This document shows, in pieces, positions 48,742-59,394 of a stretch of 64,000 nucleotides of DNA (its first letter is position 1; each line of letters begins with the position of its first letter). The position numbers and the translations under genes were made by a program. The stretch covers positions 682,001-746,000 of the forward strand of contig NZ_NWTM01000001.1 in the NCBI RefSeq assembly GCF_004137795.1. Reading direction: 5' to 3'. This DNA comes from Pectobacterium zantedeschiae. Lineage in GTDB: Bacteria > Pseudomonadota > Gammaproteobacteria > Enterobacterales > Enterobacteriaceae. Under the pieces are notes generated by a model. It saw nothing but the letters and a program-made list of their open reading frames with translations, did no database searches and was not told the DNA's origin.

Positions 48742-48865
48742 ACCACAGTAGTTTTCCCTTCGCGCTACATTAACGACGCAACGCCGTTGCGTCGCTTGAT
48801 CCATATGCTGTCGCTCCTGAACTACGCGGGTTCAGTCTTCATCCCCTAAAAACGTTATCTTTAAT

Positions 48866-48893
48866 TAAAAAAATCCCTCCACGCGGGAGGGAT
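48866..48893 (-). terminator. Terminator after the cstA-family gene
   Basis: Stem ATCCCTCC (48873-48880) / GGAGGGAT (48886-48893). On the minus strand a run of seven T follows. Confidence 0.85.
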
Positions 48894-48916
48894 GGAAGAA
48901 TATGTACCGATGTCGT

Positions 48917-50980
48917 TTAAAGTTGAGTGCCGTCCCGTAGGACCATTGGGGTCTCTTTGGCCGTTGGAACATTGCTGTTCAGCGCACGACGAATGACGAA
49001 GAACGCGGAAACCAGCATTGTCACCGCCACCAGCATGAAGAATCCGCACAGTGCGGCATTGATCTGGTTACTGAAGACGATGGTTTCCATGTCTTTAATC
49101 GATTTAGCCGGTGCGATTAGCGTGTTCTGTTCAATACCCGTCGCGAAGCGTTTTGCCTGAGCCAGAAAACCGATACTCGGTTTTTCATGGAAGATTTTTT
49201 GCCAACCCGCCGTCATTGACGTAATAAACAGCCAGACAGTTGGTACAATCGTCACCCACGCATAGCGCTGTTTCTTCATCTTAAACAGCACGACGGTACC
49301 GAGAATTAATGCCATCGAGGCCAGCATCTGGTTACCGATACCGAACAGCGGCCATAGCGTGTTGATACCGCCCAGCGGGTCGATCACGCCCTGATACACG
49401 AAAAATCCCCAGCCAGCTACGGCAACGGTCGTACCGGCCAGATTTCCCATCCAGGAATGGCTGTTGGCTAATTTCGGAATCGCAATACCGACCAAATCCT
49501 GCACCATGAAGCGACAGGCGCGTGTCCCGGCGTCAACGGCGGTCAGAATGAACAGCGCTTCAAACAGGATCGCGAAGTGATACCAGAATGCCATCATCGC
49601 CCGGCTGTTAAAGATTTCCGTGATGATATAGGCCATGCCCACTGCGAAGGTTGGCGCACCACCCGCGCGGGAAAGAATAGAGGCTTCGCCGACGTCGTTG
49701 GCAATAGCGCTCAATTCCTGTGGGGTAATCACAAATCCCCAGCTATTAATGGCCAACGAGGCACTCTCAACCGTGGTGCCGATCAGTGCAGCGGGTGAGT
49801 TCATGGCGAAGTAGATACCCGGCTCAATGACCGACGCACAAATGAGCGCCATGATAGCCACGAAGGATTCCATCAGCATTGCACCATAGCCGATGAAGCG
49901 GATATGGCTCTCGCGTTCAACCAGCTTCGGTGTGGTACCGCTGGATACGAGGGCGTGGAAGCCGGAAATCGCGCCGCAGGCGATGGTAATAAACAGGAAG
50001 GGGAACAGCGAACCGGAGAAGACGGGGCCGCTGCCGTCAATAAAACGAGAAACAGCGGGCATTTTCATTTCCGGCATCGCGAACACGATACCAAAGGCCA
50101 GCCCGATAATGACCCCGATTTTCAGGAACGTAGAGAGATAGTCTCGCGGTGCAAGTAGCAGCCAAACGGGCAGGACTGACGCCACGAAGCCGTAGATGAC
50201 CAGTACCCAGGTAAGCGACGTACCTTTCAGCGTGAAAAACGGACCCCAGTAGGGATGTGCGGCGATGTTGCCGCCGTAGACAATAGCCAACATCATTAGC
50301 ACAAAGCCAATGATGGACACTTCAGCAATTTTACCCGGACGTAAAAAGCGCATATAAACGCCCATGAAGAGCGCAATGGGGATGGTGGCGGCAATCGTGA
50401 ACAACCCCCACGGACTTTCCGCCAGCGCTTTAACCACAACCAGTGCCAGCGCCGAAAGAATAATGATCATGACGCCAAGTGCGCCAAGCATGGTGATAAT
50501 ACCCGCGAACGTGCCCAGTTCCTGTTTCGCCATTTCACCCAGTGAACGACCGTCACGACGGGTGGAGATAAATAGCACCAGGAAATCCTGCACGGCACCA
50601 GCCAGCATCACACCGACCAGAATCCAGATCGTACCTGGGAGGAACCCCATCTGTGCGGCGAGGATAGGTCCAACCAGCGGACCCGCTCCGGCGATGGCGG
50701 CGAAGTGGTGGCCGAACAGCACCCATTTATTGGTGGGAACGTAATCCAGACCGTCGTTATGACGCTCCGCCGGTGTCAGTCGGCGATCGTCGAGCTCAAA
50801 CACTTTTTTGGCGATAAACAGGCTGTAAAACCGATAGGCGATGCTGTAACACGATACTGCCGCGATAACCAACCACACGGCATTGACGTGCTCACCGCGG
50901 CTTAGTGCCAGCGTGGCGAATGAAAAGGCGCCCGCCAGGCCGACTAGCAGCCAGATCACAATGCTTTTTATGTTACTCAT
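48917..50980 (-). CDS. cstA: CstA-family carbon-starvation/pyruvate transporter
   Basis: From ATG 50980 (MSNIKSIVIWLLVG; GGAG upstream) this is a 687-residue, roughly 16-helix inner-membrane protein. Core CstA motifs are DGLDYVPTNKWVLFGHHFAAIAGAGPLVGP, SGFHALVSSGTTPKL and GVIDPLGGINTLWPLFGIGNQM. E. coli CstA and BtsT (YjiY) are both homologous. BtsT is a pyruvate importer, and CstA takes up peptides/pyruvate during carbon starvation. The shorter frame extension to 51067 runs into the ERIC copy and is rejected. The symbol marks the family, not proven orthology. Confidence 0.9.
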   Translation of the reverse strand: MSNIKSIVIWLLVGLAGAFSFATLALSRGEHVNAVWLVIAAVSCYSIAYRFYSLFIAKKVFELDDRRLTPAERHNDGLDYVPTNKWVLFGHHFAAIAGAGPLVGPILAAQMGFLPGTIWILVGVMLAGAVQDFLVLFISTRRDGRSLGEMAKQELGTFAGIITMLGALGVMIIILSALALVVVKALAESPWGLFTIAATIPIALFMGVYMRFLRPGKIAEVSIIGFVLMMLAIVYGGNIAAHPYWGPFFTLKGTSLTWVLVIYGFVASVLPVWLLLAPRDYLSTFLKIGVIIGLAFGIVFAMPEMKMPAVSRFIDGSGPVFSGSLFPFLFITIACGAISGFHALVSSGTTPKLVERESHIRFIGYGAMLMESFVAIMALICASVIEPGIYFAMNSPAALIGTTVESASLAINSWGFVITPQELSAIANDVGEASILSRAGGAPTFAVGMAYIITEIFNSRAMMAFWYHFAILFEALFILTAVDAGTRACRFMVQDLVGIAIPKLANSHSWMGNLAGTTVAVAGWGFFVYQGVIDPLGGINTLWPLFGIGNQMLASMALILGTVVLFKMKKQRYAWVTIVPTVWLFITSMTAGWQKIFHEKPSIGFLAQAKRFATGIEQNTLIAPAKSIKDMETIVFSNQINAALCGFFMLVAVTMLVSAFFVIRRALNSNVPTAKETPMVLRDGTQL

Positions 50981-51012
50981 AACAACGGCTCCTTCGTTAT
51001 CCAGAAAGGGTA

Positions 51013-51275
51013 TACCGCAATACTTCAAGCTGCATGTTCGTTGGCTTCTCTTACTCACCTCTGTCACTTACTTGTGTAAGCTCCTGAGGATGAAATGAGA
51101 GACATCCTGTCTCTCACCGGAGGCCCGCCGTTGGCTGGTCAAATTCGTTCTCGACGAATTTGTCCTGCGTTTGCCGCGTTACGAGACCCATAAATGAGTC
51201 TCGCCCTTGCGGGCCAATGCTTTGCATTGTTCAAAACGTCAACGTTTTGTCCAGCAACTCGAATTATTTGGGGTA
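51013..51275. repeat. ERIC-type repeat, copy d (core plus two insert modules)
   Basis: The longest copy, 263 bp. It has the ERIC central block (CACTTACTTGTGTAAGCTCC). An ~80-bp module with TGAGAGACATCCTGTCTCTC and AAATTCGT/ACGAATTT hairpins comes next, then the module with AAAACGTCAACGTTTTG, between the shared ends CTTCAAGCTGCA and CTCGAATTATTTGGGGTA. It lies upstream of the cstA-family gene. Confidence 0.85.
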
Positions 51276-51478
51276 TATGGCGCAGGTGTTAACGCAATTT
51301 AACAATAGTGGGTTTATTGACGAAGAGAAGCGAATGGATGAGAAAATGTGAGCGAACGTGAATTTCTGTAAAGAAACTTAAAGTGGAAACAATGGCTAAC
51401 GTGCTGGTTCGATAAATAAGGGTAATAAAAATAAGAGGCCCTGCCGGGGGAATTCAGCGGAAGGCAAGGCCAATGTGC

Positions 51479-52396
51479 TTAAGGCAGGACGTTTCCGGCA
51501 GCGCGGTAAATCTCGTACCATTCTTCGCGGCTGAGCGTCAGCGTAGACGCCGCGGCGATATCACGGATACGTTCCGGGCTCATGGTGCCGATAACCACCT
51601 GCATGGCAGCAGGGTGACGCAGAATCCACGCGGTGGCGATTGCCGTGTTGGTGACGTTATGATGCTCGGCGATGTGATCAATCGTCGCGTTTAGCTTGGG
51701 GAATTTCTCATTATCGAGAAAAACGCCGTCAAAAAAACCGTATTGGAAAGGTGACCAGGCTTGAATCGTCATCGTATTCAGACGGCTGTATTCCAGAATC
51801 GCGCCGTCGTGGTTCACCGATGCCGGATTTGTCATGTTCACGTTAAAGCCAGCATCAATCATGCCTGTATGCATAATGCTGAACTGTAACTGGTTGGCGA
51901 TAAGAGGCTGGCGTACGGATGTTTTCAGCAGTTCAATCTGCAACGGGTTCTGATTGCTGACGCCGAAGTGGCGAACTTTCCCGCTGTTTTCCAGTTCATC
52001 AAATGCTGCAGCGACTTCGTCAGGTTCAAATAACGTGTCCGGGCGGTGCAGCAGGAGTGTATCAAGATAGTCCGTTTTTAAACGTTGCAGGCTGCCTTCA
52101 ACGGACGCGATGATGTGCGCTTTAGAGAAATCAAAAAAGCCCTTACGGATACCGCATTTGGATTGCAGAAAAAGCGATTCCCGGCGGATGGACGTCTTCT
52201 GTAAACCTGCGGCAAAAATCTCTTCTGACAAACCTGAGCCATAAATATCAGCATGATCGAAGAAATTGATGCCAGCCTCAACGGATGCATTAAGGATGTC
52301 AGCAGCTTCATTTGTGCTTTTTTTCGCCATCCGCATACAGCCCAACGCAATGTTGGAAGCCTGTATCGCGGATGTGCCGATTGTGATTTTTTTCAT
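51479..52396 (-). CDS. Aldo/keto reductase (YdhF-like)
   Basis: From ATG 52396 (MKKITIGTSAIQASNIALGCMRM) this is a 305-residue NADPH-dependent barrel reductase. The catalytic tetrad is visible: Asp and Tyr in FFDHADIYGSG, Lys in FLQSKCGIRKG, His in TLLLHRPDTLFEP. Cofactor features are in VVIGTMSPERI. It resembles E. coli YdhF (298), which in E. coli lies near slyA. Substrate unknown. Start confirmed by a purine-rich AGGAG about 8 bp upstream (GGAGTGTTCCCG on the minus strand). Confidence 0.9.
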   Translation of the reverse strand: MKKITIGTSAIQASNIALGCMRMAKKSTNEAADILNASVEAGINFFDHADIYGSGLSEEIFAAGLQKTSIRRESLFLQSKCGIRKGFFDFSKAHIIASVEGSLQRLKTDYLDTLLLHRPDTLFEPDEVAAAFDELENSGKVRHFGVSNQNPLQIELLKTSVRQPLIANQLQFSIMHTGMIDAGFNVNMTNPASVNHDGAILEYSRLNTMTIQAWSPFQYGFFDGVFLDNEKFPKLNATIDHIAEHHNVTNTAIATAWILRHPAAMQVVIGTMSPERIRDIAAASTLTLSREEWYEIYRAAGNVLP

Positions 52397-52584
52397 CGGG
52401 AACACTCCTGTTAGTCGGGTTGCACATCTGCTGTTGACTGCTCTCAAAGCAGATTAGGCGCGCGTTATTGTTGATAAATCATGTAGCGGAATAAACGATG
52501 ATGACGCGCGGGTCAGTTCACTATGAACGCCCGCGCGGAGATGCTGTTCGCCAGGATTAATCGGCGGCGTGACTATTATGTATG

Positions 52585-54519
52585 CTATGCGGCGGGTTTT
52601 GCCACGATGCTGCGGGTTTCCAGACGAACTTCAGAGATGATGACCTCTAACGTATCTCCCTGACGATAAACCACTTCACCTTTCACCGTAAGTGTACCCA
52701 TTTCCTGGCTACACACTAGCTCATCACGCACGGCGTGGATAAATGAGGATGGGATAAACGCCACTGCGCCGTTATCCAGCAGGCGAACGCGCAGACCACC
52801 GCGTGTAACGTCAATGATTTCGGCGTTGAAACGAATATCTGTACCCGCTTTATCCTTGAGATAGCGGGCATACAGCCAGTCGCCGACATCACGCTCGGCC
52901 ATACGGTTAAGGCGACGGCGTTCTGCCAGTTGTACTGTGACGTCATCCTGCGGTTTTTCCGCGGCCTGTCCGGTAATAACCGCTTTCAACAAACGGTGGT
53001 TCACCATATCGCCGTATTTACGGATCGGGGATGTCCAGGTGGCATAGGCTTCCAGCCCCAGACCAAAGTGCGGCCCTGGCGTAGTACTGACTTCCGCGAA
53101 AGACTGGAAACGACGAATACGGCTATCCAGGAACTGCGTCGGCTGGGCATCCAACTCGCGGCGCAGCGTACAGAAGCCATCGAGCGTCAACAGCGCCTGA
53201 GCATCGGCTTGAACGCCATGCGTGTCCAGTACGGCGACCGCTTGTTCAATCGATGCGGGATCGAAGCCGTTATGCACATTATAGATGCCGAACCCCAGCT
53301 TATCGCGCAACACAATGGCTGCACAGACGTTGGCTGCAATCATGGATTCTTCAACGATACGGTTGGCGATACGGCGGTGTTCGACCACGATATCCAACAC
53401 GTCGCCTTTTTCACCCAGCAGGAAGCGATAATCTGGGCGATCTTTAAACACCAGTGCATGTGTGGTGCGCCATTCGCTGCGTGCCAGACAGAGGCGGTGC
53501 AGCAAACGGATTTGTTCGGCAATCGCCTCGTTCTGCGGCTGCCATTCACCTTGATTCTCCAACCAGTCAGAGACGTTGTCATACGCTAATTTGGCTTTGG
53601 ATTCGATCGAGGCGGCAAAGAAGTGGATATCGTCACCCAGCGCACCGTCGGCGGCAATCGTCACACGACAGGCAAGGACAGGGCGACGCTCGTTTGGGCG
53701 TAGGGAACAGATATCATCCGACAGCGAACGCGGAAGCATCGGGATGTTGAATCCGGGCAGATAGTTAGTGAAGGCGCGCTGGCGGGCAATGTTGTCCAGC
53801 TCGCTGCCTGTATCCACATACGCGGTTGGATCGGCGATAGCGATAGTTAATTGCAGTGAGCCATCAGCGTTGTCCTGCACATACAGCGCATCATCCATAT
53901 CTTCGGTGCTGGCGCTGTCGATGGTGACAAAGTTTAGCGCCGTCAGATCTTCACGGACGAGTTCGCCGTCATTACGCTCAGTCGCTTCGATTTCTGGGGC
54001 CGAACGTTCCAGATTGTGGCGTGACAACGTCACCCACCACGGCACCAGCGGGTCATCGCCCGTGGTGATGTACTGCGTCAGCTCAGCATGAAATCCACGG
54101 TCGCCTTTCAACGGGTGGCGGCGCATTTCAGCTACTGCCCAATCGCCTTCCTGAAAATCGTGCGTGACATCACGCGCGGCGCGGCAGGGAATCGCGTCTT
54201 TCAGCAACGGGTGGTCAGGCGTAATTGACAAGCGATCGTCTTTTTTATGGATGCGCCCAACAAATCGGTTCAGGAAAGGCTCAATCAGCGTTTCTGGCTC
54301 GACAATTTCCCGATCTTTTTCCGTATGCAGGGTGGCGGTAATTCGGTCACCGTGCATCACTTTTTTCATGTGCGGAGGGGGAATGAAATAGCTTTTTTGT
54401 CCGTCAGCTTCAAGAAAGCCAAATCCTTTATCAGTGCCTTTGACGACACCTTCAACACGCGGTGTCTGAGAGTGAAGTTGCTGTTTTAGCTGTGCAAGCA
54501 GCGGATTATCTTGAAACAT
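52585..54519 (-). CDS. rnb: Exoribonuclease II
   Basis: The 644-residue processive 3'-5' RNase (same length as E. coli) degrades mRNA. Order: cold-shock domains ([20 protein letters not shown]), RNB catalytic domain with metal aspartates in [16 protein letters not shown], and a C-terminal S1 domain ([21 protein letters not shown]). The N-terminus [20 protein letters not shown] is identical to E. coli. It stands alone downstream of the fdh-like gene on the same strand. Confidence 0.98.
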   Translation of the reverse strand: MFQDNPLLAQLKQQLHSQTPRVEGVVKGTDKGFGFLEADGQKSYFIPPPHMKKVMHGDRITATLHTEKDREIVEPETLIEPFLNRFVGRIHKKDDRLSITPDHPLLKDAIPCRAARDVTHDFQEGDWAVAEMRRHPLKGDRGFHAELTQYITTGDDPLVPWWVTLSRHNLERSAPEIEATERNDGELVREDLTALNFVTIDSASTEDMDDALYVQDNADGSLQLTIAIADPTAYVDTGSELDNIARQRAFTNYLPGFNIPMLPRSLSDDICSLRPNERRPVLACRVTIAADGALGDDIHFFAASIESKAKLAYDNVSDWLENQGEWQPQNEAIAEQIRLLHRLCLARSEWRTTHALVFKDRPDYRFLLGEKGDVLDIVVEHRRIANRIVEESMIAANVCAAIVLRDKLGFGIYNVHNGFDPASIEQAVAVLDTHGVQADAQALLTLDGFCTLRRELDAQPTQFLDSRIRRFQSFAEVSTTPGPHFGLGLEAYATWTSPIRKYGDMVNHRLLKAVITGQAAEKPQDDVTVQLAERRRLNRMAERDVGDWLYARYLKDKAGTDIRFNAEIIDVTRGGLRVRLLDNGAVAFIPSSFIHAVRDELVCSQEMGTLTVKGEVVYRQGDTLEVIISEVRLETRSIVAKPAA

Positions 54520-54752
54520 AGCGTCCAGAAATACGATTGTGAATGGTTCAATTAGCGGTTCACAGTTTTACTCGAATCGGGTGCTGGCGGCAAGAATAAT
54601 CGGGGATGGTGTGGGCGTATTCCAGCTGCCGAAACGCGAATAAATCCGAGAAAAGTCAGGAGTGATTTGAAGATGTCCACCTGCCGCATGCCATTGGTTT
54701 GGCGACACGGCTGGTGGTCTACGTAATGATGTCGAATCTAATGGAGCGGTTC

Positions 54753-57065
54753 TCAGGCGATACGCAGTAGAGGTTCCGCTTGAGTACTGCGGCGAACGCT
54801 AACGGGTACCGACTTAGAGGTCGGCGTATGCGTTTCATCACCAAAGCTGGACAGCGGCACCAGCGGGTTGGTTTCCGGGTAATACGCCGCCAGATTACCG
54901 CGTGGAATATTGTAACTCACCAGCTTGAAACCGTTGACGATGCGGGTAATGCCATCATTCCACAGCGTCTCGATATCGACCAGATCGCCATCTTCCAGCT
55001 CTAACGCGCGGATGTCATCCGGGTGCATGAATAGCACTTCCCGTTGACCATAAACGCCGCGATAGCGGTCATCCAGGCCGTAAATCGTGGTGTTGTACTG
55101 ATCGTGTGAGCGCAGCGTTTGCAGCGTAAAAGGTACATCGTCGCCTTGTAGCTGTGGGAACAGCGTCTCGGGCAGCGCGGTATGGCCGAATTGGGCTTTC
55201 CCGTTTAGGGTATTAAAACGGAGTTCAGCGGCGGCATTACCGAGATAAAATCCGCCCGGCAGATCGCAGTTGGCGTTGAAATCCGTAAAGCCGGGAATGG
55301 TGGCGGCGATATGATCGCGGATGCGGGAATAATCGTCTGCCAGCGCCAGCCAGTCGAGTTTTTCATGACCGAGAACTGCATTGGCAATACCGCAAACAAT
55401 CGCCGTCTCCGAGCGTTGCAACGGCGAAAGCGGCTGTCCAACACCTTGCGACGCGTGCACCATGCTGAAGGAATCCTCGACGGTAATAAACTGTGGGCCA
55501 CTGGCCTGCATATCGAGATCGGTGCGGCCTAGCGTTGGCAGAATGAGCGCATCAACCTTGCCGGTAACCAGATGACTGCGGTTGAGCTTGGTGCTGATGT
55601 GTACGGTTAGATCGCAACGGCTCAGCGCTTCTTCAGTGCGTGCCGAATCCGGTGCGGCGGCGGCAAGGTTACCACCCAGCGCGATTAACACCTTAATCTC
55701 ATCGCGCAGCATGGCTTCCAGCGCTTCTACCGTGTTGTGGCCTGCGGCGTAAGGTGGCGTGAAGTCATAATGCGCAGCCAGACGATCGAGAAACGCGGCT
55801 GTCGGCTTCTCATCGATCCCCATGGTACGGTTGCCTTGTACATTACTATGACCGCGTACTGGGCACAGCCCCGCACCCGGTTTCCCCAACTGCCCAAACA
55901 GCAGTTGCAGGTTCACGATTTCCCGCACGGTGGCGACGGAATGCTTGTGCTGGGTAATGCCCATCGCCCAGGTACAGATCACTCGCGGTGACTGCTGATA
56001 AATCGCGGCTACGTAGCGTAACTGTGCTTCGCTTAGGCCGGACTGCTGTTCGATCTTCTGCCAGCTTGTCGCATCGACTGCCGCCAGATACTCGTCTACC
56101 TGTTGGGTATGTGTGGACAGAAAATCCTGATCGAATAACCCGGACTCTCCGTCAGACAGACGCTGACGATGCGTTTCCAGCAGCGCTTTTACCATGCCGC
56201 GTACGGCGGCCATATCACCGCCCAGATTGGGTTGCAGGTAGGTTTCGCTAATGGTGCCGGACAGCGGCGTGAGCAATTCCAGCGGATTCTGCGGATTGGC
56301 AAAACGTTCCAGACCGCGCTCACGGAGCGTATTGAAGGAGACGATGTGGGCACCGCGATCGGCAGCGTGGCGCAGGCTGTGCAGCATGCGTGGGTGGTTG
56401 GTGCCAGGGTTCTGGCCGAAGACGAAAATCGCGTCAGCGTGTTCGAAATCATCCAATCGGATAGTGCCTTTTCCGACACCGATACTCTGTTTCAGGCCAA
56501 TTCCGCTGGCTTCATGACACATATTCGAGCAGTCAGGGAAATTGTTAGTGCCTAGCATGCGGCCAAAAAGCTGATACAGATAAGAGGCTTCGTTACTGGC
56601 TCGACCGGAAGTATAAAGTTCCACCTGATTAGGGTGTGCCGTGTTACTGATGTGGTGAGCGATCAGCGCAAAAGCGGCGTCCCAATCGATGGGGACATAG
56701 CGATCGCTGGCGCGGTCATAGCGCATCGGGTGGGTTAAGCGTCCTTGATACTCAAGGAAATAGTCGCTTTGCTGGCGTAGCGTCGTGACGCTATGGGCGG
56801 CAAAGAAATCCAGATCGACGGCTTTGCGCGTCGCTTCCCAACTTACCGCTTTCGCGCCGTTTTCACAAAAGCTGAACGTGCTACTGTTGTCATCACCCCA
56901 GGCACAGCCGGGGCAGTCAAACCCTTTCGATTTATTGACCCGCAACAAGTTTCGGATATTTTTCAGCGCTTGTTTGCTGTCGAGGACAAAACGCGTGGTG
57001 GCTTCCAATGAGCCCCAGCCGCCAGCCGCATTGCGGTATGGCTTGATGGATGATTTGAATTTCAT
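54753..57065 (-). CDS. FdhF/YdeP-like molybdopterin oxidoreductase
   Basis: A 770-residue cytosolic protein of the formate dehydrogenase alpha/FdhF group, closest by eye to E. coli YdeP (759), linked to acid resistance. The N-terminal GFDCPGCAWGDD and SFCENGAKAVSWE are typical of this subgroup, and molybdopterin-guanine dinucleotide-binding stretches include FYTSG-like ELYTSGRASNEASYLYQLFGR and FGQNPGTNHPRMLHSLR. No in-frame TGA (selenocysteine) is present. The gene is divergent from a LysR regulator with an ERIC in between. Substrate uncertain. Confidence 0.92.
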   Translation of the reverse strand: MKFKSSIKPYRNAAGGWGSLEATTRFVLDSKQALKNIRNLLRVNKSKGFDCPGCAWGDDNSSTFSFCENGAKAVSWEATRKAVDLDFFAAHSVTTLRQQSDYFLEYQGRLTHPMRYDRASDRYVPIDWDAAFALIAHHISNTAHPNQVELYTSGRASNEASYLYQLFGRMLGTNNFPDCSNMCHEASGIGLKQSIGVGKGTIRLDDFEHADAIFVFGQNPGTNHPRMLHSLRHAADRGAHIVSFNTLRERGLERFANPQNPLELLTPLSGTISETYLQPNLGGDMAAVRGMVKALLETHRQRLSDGESGLFDQDFLSTHTQQVDEYLAAVDATSWQKIEQQSGLSEAQLRYVAAIYQQSPRVICTWAMGITQHKHSVATVREIVNLQLLFGQLGKPGAGLCPVRGHSNVQGNRTMGIDEKPTAAFLDRLAAHYDFTPPYAAGHNTVEALEAMLRDEIKVLIALGGNLAAAAPDSARTEEALSRCDLTVHISTKLNRSHLVTGKVDALILPTLGRTDLDMQASGPQFITVEDSFSMVHASQGVGQPLSPLQRSETAIVCGIANAVLGHEKLDWLALADDYSRIRDHIAATIPGFTDFNANCDLPGGFYLGNAAAELRFNTLNGKAQFGHTALPETLFPQLQGDDVPFTLQTLRSHDQYNTTIYGLDDRYRGVYGQREVLFMHPDDIRALELEDGDLVDIETLWNDGITRIVNGFKLVSYNIPRGNLAAYYPETNPLVPLSSFGDETHTPTSKSVPVSVRRSTQAEPLLRIA

Positions 57066-57086
57066 AGCATGTTCCGCAGGTGAATA

Positions 57087-57278
57087 AACCCGTCATTCTT
57101 CAAGTTGCAGGTGTGTTGGCCGCCTTACTCACCCCAGTCACTTACTTATGTAAGCTCTTGGGGACTCGCTGCGTTGCCGCGTTACGATGCTCATCCCTGA
57201 GCATCGCCCTAAAGGGCTAACGCTTCGCGTTGTTCAAAACGTTAACGTTTTGTCCTGAAACTCGAATTATTTAGGGTT
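57087..57278. repeat. ERIC-type repeat, copy e (core plus one insert module)
   Basis: It contains a clear ERIC central block on the minus strand, AAGTAAGTGACTGGGGTGAG, a match to the widely used ERIC2 primer. The module ending AAAACGTTAACGTTTTG and the shared ends follow. 192 bp, between the fdhF-like gene and its divergent LysR regulator. Confidence 0.9.
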
Positions 57279-57430
57279 TTGTTTTTTTTATGTGAACAAA
57301 ACTTTAAATGTTTGCTCTTGGTTTGAAGTTTAGGTGCCGTTGGCGATCGCGTCTAATCAAATGCGGCTATGGTGGGATAGAGGCTATTTATCAGAGTATA
57401 CTTGTCGCTTACCCACTACAGAGTCTGACG

Positions 57431-58333
57431 ATGGATATTAAACAGCTGCAATACCTATGCAATTTGGAGAAGGAACGCCATTTTGGCCGGGCAGCGGAAG
57501 CCAGTTTTGTCAGTCAGCCAACGCTCTCCATGCGGTTGAAAAATCTGGAAAAAGAACTGGATCTAGCGTTAATCAACCGGGGTAACAATTTTGAAGGCTT
57601 TACGGCCGAAGGCGAGCGCGTGCTGGCCTGGGCGCGGGAGATCGTTTCGGTTTATCAGGGGCTGAAGCTGGAAGTCGCCTCGCTGAAGCGCGGCGTGAGC
57701 GGGGTATTGCGCATCGGTGCGGTGCCGCAAAGCAGCATCGCGCTGTCGAGCCTGTTGGCTGCGGTGAATGAGGAATACCCACAGCTGGATTTTCAGATCT
57801 CGCTGTTCAGTGCGGATCAACTGTTGGAAGCGCTGACGGCCCATTCAGTGGATGTCGGTATCGGCTTTTTCGAATTTTCGACGCTGCAAGAACTGCACTT
57901 TCAGGCGTCACCGCTGATGGAGCAGGGCGTTGACCTGTTGTTCCATCCGCACCATTTCCCACAGTTAGTGGGGGATGCGCCGCTGACACTCGATGCGCTT
58001 TCTGACGTGCCACTCTGTCTGGCGGAAGCCAGCCGCTATTTTCGTCGCTATCTGGATAGCTATTTTCGTGAAATGGGCGTTTCGCCGTGGGTAAAGGTGG
58101 AAAGTGCCTCCATTCTGCAATTGCTCCAAAGCGTCTACGTTGGGCTTGGCTGTGGGATTGTGCCCCACGGCAGCCTGATTCCAGAGATGACCCCCGCATT
58201 AACGCTGCGTCCGCTGCAATTTCCCCCGATGCGCCGCCAGCCAGCCGTTGTCATCGCGCAGGCAGGCAGAGCGACGGCGCTTGCACAGAATTTTTTTGAC
58301 GTCGCACAGCAGTGGTTGCAGGCTCAGTCATAG
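57431..58333 (+). CDS. LysR-family transcriptional regulator
   Basis: From ATG 57431 (MDIKQLQYLCNLEKERHFGRAA) this is a 300-residue regulator with the LysR helix-turn-helix at residues 1-60 (SFVSQPTLSMRLKNLEKELDLALI) and a two-lobed effector domain. The frame extension upstream to 57308 is not part of the family. It is divergent from the fdhF/YdeP-like gene and probably controls it. Its last 10 bp overlap the end of the convergent LacI gene (58324-58333). The ligand is unknown. Confidence 0.92.
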   Translation: MDIKQLQYLCNLEKERHFGRAAEASFVSQPTLSMRLKNLEKELDLALINRGNNFEGFTAEGERVLAWAREIVSVYQGLKLEVASLKRGVSGVLRIGAVPQSSIALSSLLAAVNEEYPQLDFQISLFSADQLLEALTAHSVDVGIGFFEFSTLQELHFQASPLMEQGVDLLFHPHHFPQLVGDAPLTLDALSDVPLCLAEASRYFRRYLDSYFREMGVSPWVKVESASILQLLQSVYVGLGCGIVPHGSLIPEMTPALTLRPLQFPPMRRQPAVVIAQAGRATALAQNFFDVAQQWLQAQS

Positions 58334-59394
58334 AGACTTTTGTCCTGTACCGGGGCAACCGATTTACTGGCACGAAGCCGTCTGACGGACTGACGAATCA
58401 CCAGCGTACCATTTAGCAACAGGTTGCCAACGGGGGCGTCGGGGCGAATCAGACGATATTGCAGCAGCCTGATGGCTTCTTCGCCCAGCGCCTCACGCGG
58501 CACATGTACCGACGTTAGCGGCACGTCGTGAATGGCCGATAAATTAAATCCATCCATGCTCATCACCGAGATGTCCTGCGGCACGCGTAATCCCGCCTTG
58601 TTTAGTGCATTCACCGCCCCAACCGCGATAAAGTCTCCGCCTGCCAGAATAGCCGTGGGCCATTTATTCTGTGGGCAGCGGGCTAAAAAGTCGGCCATCA
58701 CGTGTTCTGCATCCGCCGTACTGAAATTATCTAACGCCAGCAAATGTTCCTCGTTGGAGAAAGGAAGGTTGTGGTGCTGATAGGCATCCCGGATACCGTC
58801 CAGGCGTAGCTCCATCGTGTAGCGACGCAGGCATAACAGCGTCAACACGGTATGGTGCCCCTGTTCAAAGAGGTAGTGGGCGGAGAACTCACCAATGAGC
58901 CGATGCGCGGGGGCGACACCCGGTAACCGCATCTTGCGGTCGATGCAGTTAATCAATATGCAGGGCTTACCGCTGTCCGCCGCCAGCGCATGAATATACG
59001 GATCGTCAATGCCGATGAGCAGCGCGGCTTCCGTGGCCGGATCGCGAATTTTGTCTAAAAATAGCGCCACGTCGCTGTCATTTTCTTCCAGTCCGCAGTA
59101 TCGCACTCGCACATCATGCGGCTTCAGGGCATCAATAATGCTCTGTACCACTTTGTGATAGAAAATGTCTGACCGAATATCAAATGCACGCGGTGGGGCG
59201 AAGATGGTCAGCCCATTCAAGAGCAGGCGGCCGTTAGCAAGATCGGTCAGAACCCCGCACTGTCTGGCACAGTTGAGAATGTCCGCTTTAGCACGCTCGC
59301 TGGTATTGGACTGACCAGACAGCACGCGCGAGACCGTACTGATCGAGTAACCTGTCCGCTGCGCGATTTCACGTATTTTCAGGTTTCCTTTCAT
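58324..59394 (-). CDS. LacI-family regulator of the MFS/GH31 locus
   Basis: A 356-residue LacI-type regulator: N-terminal LKIREIAQRTGYSISTVSRVLSG (helix-turn-helix), then a sugar-binding core with DISVMSMDGFNLSAIHDVPLTSV. It is transcribed away from the MFS and GH31 genes, and two palindromes lie in the shared promoter region (59395-59714). The inducer is unknown, presumably the glycoside or its product. The 3' end overlaps the end of the LysR gene. Confidence 0.92.
   Translation of the reverse strand: MKGNLKIREIAQRTGYSISTVSRVLSGQSNTSERAKADILNCARQCGVLTDLANGRLLLNGLTIFAPPRAFDIRSDIFYHKVVQSIIDALKPHDVRVRYCGLEENDSDVALFLDKIRDPATEAALLIGIDDPYIHALAADSGKPCILINCIDRKMRLPGVAPAHRLIGEFSAHYLFEQGHHTVLTLLCLRRYTMELRLDGIRDAYQHHNLPFSNEEHLLALDNFSTADAEHVMADFLARCPQNKWPTAILAGGDFIAVGAVNALNKAGLRVPQDISVMSMDGFNLSAIHDVPLTSVHVPREALGEEAIRLLQYRLIRPDAPVGNLLLNGTLVIRQSVRRLRASKSVAPVQDKSLYD

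Noticed and set aside
52930..53589. 219-codon frame antisense to rnb
   Set aside because: Lies inside the conserved RNase II gene; no recognisable features.
54753..57065. Selenocysteine in the FdhF-like enzyme
   Set aside because: The frame is continuous over 770 codons with no internal TGA, and the N-terminal motif matches the non-selenium YdeP group.
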